The position numbers and the translations under genes are program-made. Source: an uncultured Dorea sp. (GTDB lineage Bacteria; Bacillota; Clostridia; Lachnospirales; Lachnospiraceae). Taken from it: DNA of 64,000 nt. Where the stretch lies: contig CAJTZE010000001.1 of NCBI GenBank assembly GCA_910584265.1, positions 74,331 through 138,330 on the forward strand. The letters run 5' to 3'. Position 1 is the stretch's first letter, and every line of letters begins with the position of its first letter. The notes beneath the pieces were generated by a model that did not search any database, was not told where the DNA came from, and saw nothing but the letters and a program-made list of their open reading frames with translations. Positions 1-8,564 of the stretch are shown here, piece after piece.

Positions 1-651
1 GAAGCGGCAGGGGAAGAGATGAAGGCTTACGGCGTTACCTACTGGCTGGCTCCGGCGCTGAATATTCACAGGAATCCGCTGTGTGGAAGGAATTTTGAGT
101 ATTTTTCAGAGGATCCGCTGCTGTCAGGCACTTTTGCGGCCGCTATAACGAAAGGCGTGCAGAAGAACAGGGGATGCTATGTGACTATCAAGCATTTCTG
201 CTGCAATAATCAGGAGGACAACCGCAATTATACCAATGCAAATGTGGGAGAGAGGGCTCTACGTGAGATCTATCTGAAAGGATTTGAGATAGCGGTAAAG
301 GAAGCGGCACCCGGCGCTGTTATGTCCAGCTATAATAAGGTAAACGGTATGTATGTAAATAACAGCTATGATCTGCTGACCAAGGTACTGCGGAATGAAT
401 GGGGCTTTCAGGGGCTGGTTATGACCGACTGGTTTGCTACCGGAAAAAATGTGGGAAGCCATGTGTCTGCAATCGGGGCAGGCAATGACCTGATCATGCC
501 GGGAAGCAGAGGTGCAGTGAAGGAAATTATAAAGGCTGTGGAAGACGGCATTATTGAAACAGAGGATGTGAAACGCTGTGCGGCCAATGTGCTGAAGGGG
601 ATTCTGTCCTCGCGGATTTATCAGGGCTACCGGAAATTAAAGAAAGAATAA
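1..651 (+). CDS. Glycoside hydrolase family 3 protein, C-terminal part (5' end outside window)
   Basis: The reading frame is open from base 1, so the gene starts upstream of the window; about 216 residues are visible. They form the second half of a GH3 (beta/alpha)8 barrel: a GRNFEYFSEDP loop, a KHF-x5-QEDNR segment that normally binds substrate, and GLVMTDWFA, whose Asp is the usual catalytic nucleophile of GH3. Likely activity is hydrolysis of beta-glucosides or related glycosides in the cytoplasm. The protein stops about 80 residues after the nucleophile, at the end of the barrel. In ordinary GH3 enzymes the alpha/beta sandwich follows, so here that domain must precede the barrel (swapped order, known from Ruminococcus and Butyrivibrio) or be absent. 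Substrate cannot be told. Confidence 0.9.
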   Translation, partial: EAAGEEMKAYGVTYWLAPALNIHRNPLCGRNFEYFSEDPLLSGTFAAAITKGVQKNRGCYVTIKHFCCNNQEDNRNYTNANVGERALREIYLKGFEIAVKEAAPGAVMSSYNKVNGMYVNNSYDLLTKVLRNEWGFQGLVMTDWFATGKNVGSHVSAIGAGNDLIMPGSRGAVKEIIKAVEDGIIETEDVKRCAANVLKGILSSRIYQGYRKLKKE

Positions 652-724
652 TCCGCTCTGGGAGGGCAGGATATAGGGCGATACAACAGAGGATGAAATA
701 AAGGGATTTTAGGAGGATTCGAGT

Positions 725-1573
725 ATGAGCTATGCGGACAAGTTGTTTATTACTATGTGCCGGGACATTATTGATAACGGTACCAGCACCGAGGGAGAGA
801 AGGTCCGTCCGGTGTGGGAGGACGGTACCAGCGCTTATACGATTAAGAAATTCGGGGTGGTGAACAGGTATGATCTGTCGAAGGAATTTCCGGCGCTGAC
901 CCTCCGAAGGACTGCAATTAAGAGCTGTACGGATGAGATGCTGTGGATCTGGCAGCAGAAGTCCAATAATATCCATGATCTGCATTCCGGGATCTGGGAC
1001 AGCTGGGCGGATGAGTCTGGCTCCATCGGCAAGGCCTACGGATATCAGATGGGTGTGAAGCATGCATATAAAGAGGGGATGATGGATCAGGTAGACCGGG
1101 TGGTCTATGATCTGAAGCACAATCCTTACAGCAGGCGGATCATGACAAATATGTACGTGCATCAGGATCTGCATGAGATGGCACTGTACCCTTGCGCATA
1201 CAGCATGACCTTTAATGTGACCAAGGAGAAGGGGAGCGATAGGCTGACGCTGAATGCAGTGCTGAATCAGCGTTCTCAGGACGTGCTTGCGGCAAATAAT
1301 TGGAATGTATGCCAGTATTCGGTGCTGCTGCATATGCTGGCGCAGGTATGTGATATGAAGGCAGGAGAGCTGGTTCATGTGATTGCGGATGCGCATATTT
1401 ATGACAGGCATATTCCGATGATCGAGGAGCTGATCAGCAGAGAGCCGCTCCCGGCGCCGAAATTCTGGCTGAATCCCGAGATTCATGACTTCTATGAATT
1501 TACGAGGGATGATGTGAAGCTGATCGATTATGAGACACATGAGCAGATTAAGAATATTCCCGTTGCGGTTTAG
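725..1573 (+). CDS. thyA: Thymidylate synthase (ThyA)
   Basis: Makes dTMP from dUMP with methylene-tetrahydrofolate as methyl donor. The 282 residues carry the substrate-site motif NQRSQDVLAANNWN, the HIYDRHI phosphate/dUMP motif near the C-terminus, and the catalytic cysteine in ALYPCAYS. In E. coli ThyA the residue after the cysteine is His (PCH); here it is Ala, as in the Bacillus/phi3T-like class as far as I recall it, so this is probably not a defect. The C-terminal IPVAV end that closes the active site is intact. The start is set by TAGGAGGATTCGAGT before the ATG. folA follows after 57 bases, and it regenerates the tetrahydrofolate that this enzyme oxidises. Confidence 0.95.
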   Translation: MSYADKLFITMCRDIIDNGTSTEGEKVRPVWEDGTSAYTIKKFGVVNRYDLSKEFPALTLRRTAIKSCTDEMLWIWQQKSNNIHDLHSGIWDSWADESGSIGKAYGYQMGVKHAYKEGMMDQVDRVVYDLKHNPYSRRIMTNMYVHQDLHEMALYPCAYSMTFNVTKEKGSDRLTLNAVLNQRSQDVLAANNWNVCQYSVLLHMLAQVCDMKAGELVHVIADAHIYDRHIPMIEELISREPLPAPKFWLNPEIHDFYEFTRDDVKLIDYETHEQIKNIPVAV

Positions 1574-1630
1574 AATGCAGACAGGCCGCGGGGAAATTTA
1601 TTATTTTCAACAGATGGAGTGAAGAATAAC

Positions 1631-2140
1631 ATGAAATTAATTGTAGCAGTGGACAAGGCGTGGGCAATCGGGAAGAATAACCGGATGATGTGGAGCATTC
1701 CGGCGGATATGAAGTTTTTCCGGGAGACCACAAAGGGAAATATTGTGATCATGGGAAGGAAGACGCTGGAAAGCTTTCCCCAGAGCCAGCCGTTATCGAA
1801 TCGGGTTAATATTGTGATTACGAAGAATAAGGATTATAAAGTGAAGGGTGCGGTAGTAGTCCACAATATAGAGGAAGCACTTGAGGAAAGCGGCAGGTAT
1901 GAGGGCGATGTGTATGTGATCGGCGGCGAAAGCATTTACCGTTCTATGCTGAAGTATTGTGATACAGCGCTGGTGACGAAGATTGACCATGCTTTTGACG
2001 CTGATACCTATTTTCCGGATCTGGATAAGGACCCGGAGTGGAAGATGACGAAAATCAGTGAGGAGCAGACATGCTTTGATTTGGAATATTACTTTACGGT
2101 TTATGAGCGGATTGGAAAAGAAAAGGACGAAAGAGTATAG
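1631..2140 (+). CDS. folA: Dihydrofolate reductase
   Basis: Reduces dihydrofolate to tetrahydrofolate with NADPH, closing the folate cycle opened by the adjacent ThyA. 169 residues, the usual size. It opens with MKLIVAVDKAWAIGKNN (the Met20-loop region), followed by WSIPADMKFFRETT, in which the Asp is the expected catalytic acid, and IVIMGRKTLES and VYVIGGESIY, which are the NADPH-binding segments. A GTG at 1619 is in frame, but GGAGTG at 1616-1621 is well placed for the ATG at 1631, which also gives the family's normal N-terminus. Probably one operon with thyA and the glycosyltransferase that begins 6 bases after its stop. Confidence 0.94.
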   Translation: MKLIVAVDKAWAIGKNNRMMWSIPADMKFFRETTKGNIVIMGRKTLESFPQSQPLSNRVNIVITKNKDYKVKGAVVVHNIEEALEESGRYEGDVYVIGGESIYRSMLKYCDTALVTKIDHAFDADTYFPDLDKDPEWKMTKISEEQTCFDLEYYFTVYERIGKEKDERV

Positions 2141-2146
2141 AGATTT

Positions 2147-3415
2147 ATGAGGATATTAACGATTACAGCACAGAAGCCAAACAGCACCGGAAGCGGTGTC
2201 TACCTGACAGAGCTGGTAAAGACATTTGCAGGAGAAGGACATGGGCAGGCGGTGATCGCCGGTGTTTATCAGGAGGACAGGGTGGAATTGCCAGATGGAG
2301 TGAGGTTTTACCCGGTCTATTTTAAGACGGAGAGGCTGCCGTTTCCCATTGCGGGAATGTCTGATGAAATGCCCTATGAGAGTACGGTATACGGGCAGAT
2401 GACAGAGGAAATGACGGCTCAGTTTGAAAATGCATTCAGAAATGCAATCCGGGACGCGGCGGAAGATTTCAGGCCGGAGCTTGTGGTATGCCATCACCTG
2501 TATCTGGTGACGTCCATAGTCAGAGAGGAGCTTGCAGATTATAAGGTGTGCGCATTCTGCCATAATACGGATCTGCGCCAGATGAAAAAGATTTCCTTAA
2601 GGCGGGAGTATATCAAAAGCCAGATACCGAAGCTGGATGCTGTATTTGCCCTTCATGAGGAGCAGAAAAAGGAAATTATGGAAATTTATCCGGTGGAGGA
2701 AGAGAAGATACAGATTGCGGGCACCGGATATAATCAGGAGATATTTTTCCGGAGCAGAGAGACGGCGGCAAAAGCCGGTCCGGGAGAAACAGGACAAGCA
2801 GCCCAGACGGAAAATGGAGCCGCAGAGAGCGGGGAAATGTCCGGGGAAAAACCTCTCCGGCTAATTTATGCAGGAAAAATTGCAGAAAAGAAGGGCGTGG
2901 CAAGCCTGCTAAAGAGCCTTGGGCATTTATCCAGAAAGCCGGAAGAGCTTGTGCTTTATCTTGCCGGAGGTGCGGGAAACCAGAGAGAATATAGCTGGAT
3001 TCTTGAGCTGGCAGAAAAGAGCCGGTATCCGGTACACTTTCTTGGGAAGCTGTCCCAGACAGAGCTTGCCGGAGAGTATAATAAAAGCAATATCTTCGTG
3101 CTTCCTTCCTTTAGCGAGGGGCTTCCGCTGACGATTATAGAGGCCATGGCGTGCGGCTGCAGGGTGGTGGTGACTGAGCTTCCGGGAATCCGTCCATGGA
3201 TAGAGGCGAATGTGGAGCATGCATCGGTTCTCTTTGTGGAACCGCCAAAGATGCAGAATGCAGATGAGCCTGTGCCGGAGAGCCTGGAACATTTTGAAAG
3301 AAATCTTGCAGAAACTATCGAGGTCTGTGCGTCTATGCCTTATACAGGATGTCCGGATCTTGTCAGGGTATCCTGGGGAAATATCTGTAAGCTGGTGGAG
3401 AGTATTGTCTGTTGA
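2147..3415 (+). CDS. Glycosyltransferase family 4 (GT-B fold)
   Basis: A 422-residue cytoplasmic glycosyltransferase of the GT4 type. The N-terminal Rossmann domain begins MRILTITAQKP and has a glycine loop NSTGSGVYL; the C-terminal domain has LIYAGKIAEKKG and the donor-binding E-x7-E motif in SFSEGLPLTIIEAMACG near residue 330. A Gln/Glu/Gly-rich linker around residues 205-235 joins the halves. The donor is probably a nucleotide sugar and the acceptor is unknown. It follows folA by 6 bases with only a weak ribosome site, so it is likely co-transcribed with thyA-folA although there is no obvious metabolic link. A new promoter starts 40 bases after its stop. Confidence 0.82.
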   Translation: MRILTITAQKPNSTGSGVYLTELVKTFAGEGHGQAVIAGVYQEDRVELPDGVRFYPVYFKTERLPFPIAGMSDEMPYESTVYGQMTEEMTAQFENAFRNAIRDAAEDFRPELVVCHHLYLVTSIVREELADYKVCAFCHNTDLRQMKKISLRREYIKSQIPKLDAVFALHEEQKKEIMEIYPVEEEKIQIAGTGYNQEIFFRSRETAAKAGPGETGQAAQTENGAAESGEMSGEKPLRLIYAGKIAEKKGVASLLKSLGHLSRKPEELVLYLAGGAGNQREYSWILELAEKSRYPVHFLGKLSQTELAGEYNKSNIFVLPSFSEGLPLTIIEAMACGCRVVVTELPGIRPWIEANVEHASVLFVEPPKMQNADEPVPESLEHFERNLAETIEVCASMPYTGCPDLVRVSWGNICKLVESIVC

Positions 3416-3455
3416 ACAATAAAATATCGTCTATGGAAAAGCGTAAAATAGACAG

Positions 3456-3485
3456 TTGACAACCTTGTATATTATCATCTATAAT
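3456..3485 (+). promoter_or_regulatory. Promoter of the T-box/ilvBN transcript
   Basis: TTGACA at 3456-3461 and TATAAT at 3480-3485 are separated by 18 bases: two perfect consensus boxes. They lie 30 bases upstream of the first conserved part of the T-box leader, so the leader itself would start near 3492. Confidence 0.82.
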
Positions 3486-3514
3486 GGTAGAAATCTTACC
3501 AGTTTCAGATAAAT

Positions 3515-3835
3515 GCTATGACGGGGAGGAGTACATAAGCAGCCGGAAGCCCAGAGAGAAGATGGATGGTGTGAATCTTCGAGATGGTCTTATGGAAGTA
3601 GCCCCTGAGCGGTGAACCGAACGCGGAGCGCTCCTGCTAAGAGCAGGAAGGACATTCCGTCAGTAGACTTCAACGTAATCCCTGCGTTAGAGGGAAGCAG
3701 TATTGGGGAAGGGCCGTATATATCGACAGTCCGAAGCCTGTACTGGCAGAGTGCAGAGACACAGGGTCTCTGAATTTAGGTGGTAACACGGATGATATAT
3801 CCGCCCTAAGCGTTTTGCTTAGGGCGTTTTCTTTT
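3515..3835 (+). promoter_or_regulatory. T-box leader controlling ilvBN, probable valine specifier (GUA)
   Basis: The leader carries the T-box core AGGTGGTAACACGG (3778-3791) followed by a terminator. Stem I can be folded at its base: GGGG 3523-3526 pairs with CCCC 3602-3605 and CATAAG 3534-3539 with CTTATG 3589-3594. Between them lies the specifier loop, with AGGAGTA on the 5' side (the typical AGUA bulge) and GAAGTAG on the 3' side. Reading the three bases before the closing purine gives GUA (3598-3600), a valine codon. The UGGU of the T-box would match the A73 discriminator of tRNA-Val. Uncharged tRNA-Val would favour the antiterminator and switch ilvBN on. The T-box is certain; the specifier assignment is inference from this manual fold. 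Confidence 0.9.
3802..3832 (+). terminator. T-box terminator
   Basis: CGCCCTAAGC (3802-3811) and GCTTAGGGCG (3817-3826) form a perfect 10-bp stem with a 5-base loop and are followed by TTTTCTTTT. The left arm overlaps the bases that would pair with the T-box in the antiterminator, as expected for this class of riboregulator. Confidence 0.9.
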
Positions 3836-3924
3836 GCAGCCGTGCATCCATTAAGGAAGCCGGCGGCGGATGCTGTAGGTACTTTTTAGATATAGGCGTG
3901 AACATAATAAGGAGGTAGATATAA

Positions 3925-5646
3925 ATGAGGAAAATCAGCGGAAATAAGCTGCTTGTAAAAGCGCTTAGGGAAGAGGGCGTTGACACATTGTTCGGCTATC
4001 CGGGAGCCTGCACCATTGATATCAGCGATGAGCTTTATAAGCAGGATTATACCAGGGTCATCCTGCCAAGACAGGAAGTGGCGCTGGTGCATGAAGCGGA
4101 TGCATATGCAAGATCCACAGGAAAGACCGGTGTATGTCTGGTGACCAGCGGTCCGGGTGCGACCAATCTGGTGACCGGGCTTGCCACAGCATATTATGAC
4201 AGTGTGCCGCTGGTATGCTTTACCGGACAGGTGGCAAGGCATTTGATTGGAAATGATGCTTTTCAGGAGGTAGATATTGTCGGGATTACCCGGAGCATTA
4301 CCAAATATGGGGTAACGGTACGGGAGAGAAAGGATCTGGGACGGATCATCAAGGAAGCATTTTACATTGCCCGGACCGGAAGGCCGGGACCGGTGCTGAT
4401 CGATCTTCCGAAGGATGTGATGGGAGAGCTTGGAGATGCAGAGTATCCTTCCGAGGTAAATATCCGCGGTTATAAGCCGAACACGATTGCCCATGTGGGA
4501 CAGCTCAAGCGTGCGATCAAGATGCTGAATAAGGCGAAAAGGCCGTTGTTTTTGATTGGCGGCGGTGTAAATATTGCAAATGCCAGAGAGGAATTTACCG
4601 AACTGGTAAGGCTTACGAATGTTCCGGTGGTAACGACGGTTATGGGGCGCGGGGCGATCGACACGAACCATCCTCTGTATATCGGGAATCTGGGAATGCA
4701 CGGCGCCTATGCCTGCAATATGGCGGTAAGTGAGTGTGATATTCTGTTCTCGATCGGGACCAGGTTCAATGACCGGATTACGGGTAAGCTTCATTCCTTT
4801 GCCCCGAAAGCGAAGATTATCCATATTGATATTGATACGGCGGCCATTTCCAAGAATGTACAGGTGGATGTGCCGATTGTTGCCGATGCAAGGGATGCCA
4901 TTACCCGTATGCTGGAATATGTAGAACCTTGCAATACGGAGAAATGGATGGAGCAGATTACGTGCTGGAAGAACGAGCATCCGCTTATGATGAAAGAAAA
5001 ACCGATCATGACACCGAAGAATGTGATCGATGTGATCAACCGCTTATTCGATGAGGCAATTATTGTTACTGACGTGGGACAGCATCAGATGTTCGTCTCT
5101 CAGTTTGCTGAGATTACGGCAAAGAAAAAACTTTTGATGTCCGGCGGGCTTGGAACCATGGGATATGGGCTGCCAGGAGCGATCGGCGCGAAGCTTGGCA
5201 ATCCGGATATTCCGGTTATCTCCGTTTCCGGCGACGGCGGCATGCAGATGAATATTCAGGAGCTTGCAACGGCTGTGCTGGAAGAGCTGCCGATCATTGC
5301 CTGTATTTTCAATAATAATAATCTTGGGATGGTGCGTCAGTGGCAGAAGCTGTTCTATGGAAAGCGGTATTCCATGACCTGTCTTCATTCCGGCGCTGCC
5401 TGCCGGGGCAGATGCGGTGAGGCGGCATGTCCGCCTTACACACCGGACTTTATTAAGCTGGCAGAGAGCTACGGCGCGAAAGGAATCCGGATTACGAAGA
5501 AGGAGGAGATTGAGCCTGCCTTCCGGGAAGCCATGGCGAGTGTAAAGACTCCGTATATCCTGGAATTTGAGATTGATCCGGAGGATCTGGTCTATCCGAT
5601 GATCGAGCCGGGCGGAACCCTGCGGGATTTGATCATGGATTGTTAG
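3925..5646 (+). CDS. ilvB: Acetolactate synthase, large (catalytic) subunit
   Basis: ThDP-dependent first common enzyme of valine, leucine and isoleucine synthesis: it condenses two pyruvates, or pyruvate with 2-oxobutyrate. 573 residues in the order ThDP-pyrimidine domain (catalytic Glu51 in PRQE), central FAD-type domain, ThDP-pyrophosphate domain (SGDGGMQMN...FNNNNLGM from about residue 435). The loop YPGA replaces the usual YPGG. An insert at residues 484-505 carries four cysteines in the pattern C-x6-C-x3-C-x4-C (C486, C493, C497, C502), where classical enzymes have only a short loop. GGAGG lies 7 bases before the ATG. The T-box lies upstream and the regulatory subunit 17 bases downstream. 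Confidence 0.95.
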   Translation: MRKISGNKLLVKALREEGVDTLFGYPGACTIDISDELYKQDYTRVILPRQEVALVHEADAYARSTGKTGVCLVTSGPGATNLVTGLATAYYDSVPLVCFTGQVARHLIGNDAFQEVDIVGITRSITKYGVTVRERKDLGRIIKEAFYIARTGRPGPVLIDLPKDVMGELGDAEYPSEVNIRGYKPNTIAHVGQLKRAIKMLNKAKRPLFLIGGGVNIANAREEFTELVRLTNVPVVTTVMGRGAIDTNHPLYIGNLGMHGAYACNMAVSECDILFSIGTRFNDRITGKLHSFAPKAKIIHIDIDTAAISKNVQVDVPIVADARDAITRMLEYVEPCNTEKWMEQITCWKNEHPLMMKEKPIMTPKNVIDVINRLFDEAIIVTDVGQHQMFVSQFAEITAKKKLLMSGGLGTMGYGLPGAIGAKLGNPDIPVISVSGDGGMQMNIQELATAVLEELPIIACIFNNNNLGMVRQWQKLFYGKRYSMTCLHSGAACRGRCGEAACPPYTPDFIKLAESYGAKGIRITKKEEIEPAFREAMASVKTPYILEFEIDPEDLVYPMIEPGGTLRDLIMDC

Positions 5647-5663
5647 AAGGGAGTGCTGAGATT

Positions 5664-6176
5664 ATGAATAATAATGGTATGAAAAAAAGATGGATTTCTC
5701 TGTATGTGGAGAATCAGGTGGGTGTCCTTTCTAAGATTTCGGGGCTGTTTTCCGGGAAATCCTATAATCTGGACAGTCTGACGGTGGGGACCACGGAAGA
5801 TCCTACCGTTTCAAGAATGACGATCGCAACGGTCAGCGATGACGAGACCTTTGAGCAGATCAAGAAGCAGTTGAACCGGCTGGTAGAGGTAATTAAGGTC
5901 ATTGATTTTACGGATGTTTTTGTGAGAATGAAGGAGATTATGTATATTAAGGTGCGCAGGTGCAGCGCGTCGGATAAGACGGAGCTGTTTCAGATTGCGG
6001 AGACATTTAAGGCCAAGGTCATTGATTATGGCAGGGACAGCCTGCTGCTGGAATTTGTGCAGACAGCTACCAAGAATGATGCGGTAGTAAAGCTGATGAA
6101 GGAAGAATTTAAAAGCATTGAGGTAGTGCGCGGAGGAAGCGTGGGAATCGAGTCCATCAGCTATATGGAACGTTAA
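5664..6176 (+). CDS. ilvN: Acetolactate synthase, small (regulatory) subunit
   Basis: 170-residue regulatory partner of IlvB that confers valine feedback inhibition and raises activity in this family. The N-terminal ACT domain reads SLYVENQVGVLSKISGLFSGKSYNLDSL, split here as ENQVGVLSKISGLF and YNLDSLTVGTTEDP. The C-terminal ALS_ss_C domain occupies roughly residues 90-165 with VRRC...FKAKVIDYG. An in-frame TTG at 5640 overlaps the ilvB end, but AAGGGAGTG at 5647-5655 points to the ATG at 5664. Same transcript as ilvB; a hairpin terminator follows 26 bases after the stop. Confidence 0.94.
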   Translation: MNNNGMKKRWISLYVENQVGVLSKISGLFSGKSYNLDSLTVGTTEDPTVSRMTIATVSDDETFEQIKKQLNRLVEVIKVIDFTDVFVRMKEIMYIKVRRCSASDKTELFQIAETFKAKVIDYGRDSLLLEFVQTATKNDAVVKLMKEEFKSIEVVRGGSVGIESISYMER

Positions 6177-6202
6177 TAAGCATGGGGTCAATGATGAAAG
6201 GG

Positions 6203-6244
6203 AAAGCAGGTGCTTTTGGATGGGCGCCTGCTTTACTTATTTTT
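6203..6244. terminator. Terminator after ilvN
   Basis: AAAGCAGGTGC (6203-6213) pairs with GCGCCTGCTTT (6224-6234) with one G-U pair and a 10-base loop, followed by ACTTATTTTT. The right arm covers the stop codon of the oppositely directed AraC gene, so it probably serves both converging transcripts. Confidence 0.75.
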
Positions 6245-7129
6245 CCGGACAGCGGCCCGGTATTCCCTCGGCGTACTTCCCGTCAGCTGTTTGAATTGTT
6301 TGGAAAAATAGCTGGGAGTTTGGAATCCGCAGCTTAAGGCGATCTCTGTCAGCGGGGAATTTGTTTCAGAAAGCAGCCTGGCCGCCGTAAAAATTCTTCT
6401 TCGTTGAACATAGGCCATAGGGCTGTAATGCAGATACCGGCCGAAAATGCGCTGGCATTCTCTGGGACAGATACTCACTGTGTCTGCGATTTCCTTTACG
6501 GTCATGGCATTGCTGATATTTGCGTCGATGTATTCCAGCATCCGTTTGATGCGTGCTTCTTGAATATCAGGCATTTTACGTGGCGGCAGCATCTGGCTTT
6601 TTTTCCAGATAAACAGAAGTACCTCTGATAAGGCGGCCCGGATTTTAAATTCATAGCCGGGCTGTTCTCCCGCACAGGCGGTAAAGGCCTGTCCAAACTG
6701 CCGGAAATAGGGTTCATTTTCTGGATTTTTCTGAAACTTCAGAAAAGACGGCCCCGTTTCTAAAATAGGGCGGATATATACCGTATCGAACACACTTCCC
6801 GGCGTCCCTCCTGCAATACCGGAATCGAATACAAAGGAGCGGAAAATGCAGGGGCAGGGAGAGCCTGCTGTGAAGGTGTGCAGTACTCCAGTATTAATAA
6901 ATCCTCCTTCCCCGGCATTTATGTGATATACCCGGTCTTCAATTCTAAGCAGGACACTGCCTTCCAGCAGGAGAAAAAGCTCCAGCTCGCGGTGTCAGTG
7001 AGAGGGGATGCAGTCAGTGATATAGTGGTGGATGTCTCCGTGGTTGGCGGTAAGATTAAATAATTCACCTTGTTCTAGCAATTCTTTTCGGTTCTGGTCA
7101 GTGTGGAGAGAATTCGGGTTACGTATCAT
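6233..7129 (-). pseudogene. AraC-family regulator interrupted by a single in-frame TGA
   Basis: Read on the minus strand from the ATG at 7129, the frame gives an AraC protein of about 298 codons: an N-terminal cupin sensor, then a C-terminal double helix-turn-helix (VKEIADTVSICPRECQRIFGRY... and LTEIALSCGFQTPSYFSKQFK). A good ribosome site (AAGGAAG) precedes this start. The frame is closed by one TGA at 6997-6995, in the cupin motif SH-stop-HRELEL. In relatives this position is Trp (SHWH), so a TGG to TGA change explains it. No other lesion is seen. The downstream half (from a GTG at 6793, 186 residues) could still be made as an isolated DNA-binding part. Target genes unknown; ilvE lies divergently downstream. 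Confidence 0.85.
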
Positions 7130-7249
7130 AAAATTACTTCCTTGTCGTTTTTCTTATAGTATATGCCGTTTTATTGAAAGCGGCAACCAAAGATTGTCTG
7201 TATAATGAAAGTAAGCAGAAAGTTTGTTTTTTAGAAAGGAAGTAGGTTT

Positions 7250-7454
7250 ATGCAGGCGGTCCGCAAAACCCGTATGCTGGATGGTAAGTCTTTTGGCAGT
7301 GTTTGCGGTAGTTCTGACATTGGACTTTTTGCTGCTTCGGTATCGTCTTTTGCATGTGATGCAGATTCCCTGTGAGCCGCTTAAAAACAGGAAAAGAAAA
7401 CAGAGTGCGCTCTTGATTTTGATGTCCGATAGTATTATAATAAGTTCATATTGA
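7250..7454 (+). pseudogene. Small membrane-protein reading frame, possibly frameshifted
   Basis: A ribosome site (GAAAGGAAG) precedes an ATG at 7250, but that frame ends after 41 codons without recognisable features. The neighbouring frame, from about 7270, encodes one hydrophobic segment (VSLLAVFAVVLTLDFLLL) followed by a basic stretch (KNRKRK). If one base were lost or gained in AAAACCCG near 7265, the start at 7250 would lead into it, giving a single-pass protein of about 68 residues. No family recognised. It could equally be a leader with no protein product. Confidence 0.25.
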
Positions 7455-7491
7455 ACAGATGACGGTTATAGAGAACGGAGGAATGAGAATC

Positions 7492-8517
7492 ATGGAGAAG
7501 AAAAATATCGACTGGTCTAACATTGGATTTGGTTATATGCAGACTGATAAGAGGTATGTTGCAAATTATACGAACGGAGCATGGGACAAAGGAATGCTTA
7601 CAGAGGATGCCAATATTACGATGAATGAATGTGCGTGTGTTCTGCAGTATGCGCAGACATGCTTTGAGGGATTGAAAGCGTATACCACAGAGAATGGGGA
7701 TATTGTTACATTCCGTCCGGATTTGAATGCAGAGAGAATGATCAATACGGCAAAACGTCTGGAGATGCCGCCGATTTCAAAGGAGCAGTTTCTGGATGCA
7801 GTAAAGCAGGTGGTAGAGGCCAACGCGGCTTATGTTCCGCCGTATGGTTCGGGAGCAACCCTGTATCTGCGCCCCTATATGTTTGGAATTAATTCGGTTA
7901 TCGGCGTAAAGCCGGCGGATGATTATCAGTTCCGGCTGTTCTGTACACCGGTAGGACCGTATTTTAAGGGCGGCGCAAAGCCGATTACTATCCGCGTATG
8001 TGATTTTGACCGTGCGGCACCGCACGGGACCGGGCACGTAAAGGCCGGCCTTAACTATGCCATGAGCCTTCATGCAATCGTAGATGCACACAAGCAGGGA
8101 TACGATGAGAATATGTATCTGGATGCGGCGACTAGAACTAAGGTAGAGGAGACGGGCGGTGCGAACTTCCTGTTCGTGACAAAGGACGGCAAGGTGGTAA
8201 CGCCGAAGTCTGATACGATTCTTCCATCTATTACCAGACGTTCGCTGATGCACGTAGCAAAGGAATATCTGGGACTTGAGGTAGAGGAAAGAGAGGTGCT
8301 GCTTAGCGAGGTTTCAGAGTTTGCTGAATGCGGCCTGTGCGGAACAGCGGCAGTTATTTCGCCGGTAGGAAAGATTGTAGATCATGGTAAGGACATCTGT
8401 TTCCCAAGCGGAATGGACGAGATGGGTTCTGTTACCAAGAAGCTGTACGATACGCTGACAGGCATCCAGATGGGCAGGATTGATGCGCCGGAGGGATGGA
8501 TTTACAAGATCTGCTGA
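7492..8517 (+). CDS. ilvE: Branched-chain amino acid aminotransferase
   Basis: PLP-dependent last step of leucine, isoleucine and valine synthesis (2-oxo acid plus glutamate to amino acid). 341 residues from the ATG at 7492, chosen because AACGGAGGA (7474-7482) sits 9 bases before it; two further in-frame ATGs lie upstream. The Schiff-base lysine is K184 in GHVKAGLNYA. The motif VEETGGANFLFV and the phosphate-binding end GTAAVISPVG place it in fold type IV, in the longer class II (eukaryote-like) BCAT group. It is 1.3 kb from ilvBN and has its own leader of unknown nature. Confidence 0.94.
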   Translation: MEKKNIDWSNIGFGYMQTDKRYVANYTNGAWDKGMLTEDANITMNECACVLQYAQTCFEGLKAYTTENGDIVTFRPDLNAERMINTAKRLEMPPISKEQFLDAVKQVVEANAAYVPPYGSGATLYLRPYMFGINSVIGVKPADDYQFRLFCTPVGPYFKGGAKPITIRVCDFDRAAPHGTGHVKAGLNYAMSLHAIVDAHKQGYDENMYLDAATRTKVEETGGANFLFVTKDGKVVTPKSDTILPSITRRSLMHVAKEYLGLEVEEREVLLSEVSEFAECGLCGTAAVISPVGKIVDHGKDICFPSGMDEMGSVTKKLYDTLTGIQMGRIDAPEGWIYKIC

Positions 8518-8564
8518 TGACAGCTTGTTGGTCATAAGAAGATATGTGAAAGGAGAGCAATTGC

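Noticed and set aside
551..1540. Long minus-strand reading frame of 329 codons opposite thyA
   Set aside because: Cys/His/Ile-rich shadow of thyA with no domain and no ribosome site; thyA is unambiguous.
3886..4980. Minus-strand frame of 364 codons opposite ilvB
   Set aside because: Shadow of ilvB; composition is typical of antisense frames and no motif is present.
5640..5664. Upstream TTG start for ilvN
   Set aside because: It lies within the ilvB end and before the ribosome site; the ATG at 5664 is better placed.
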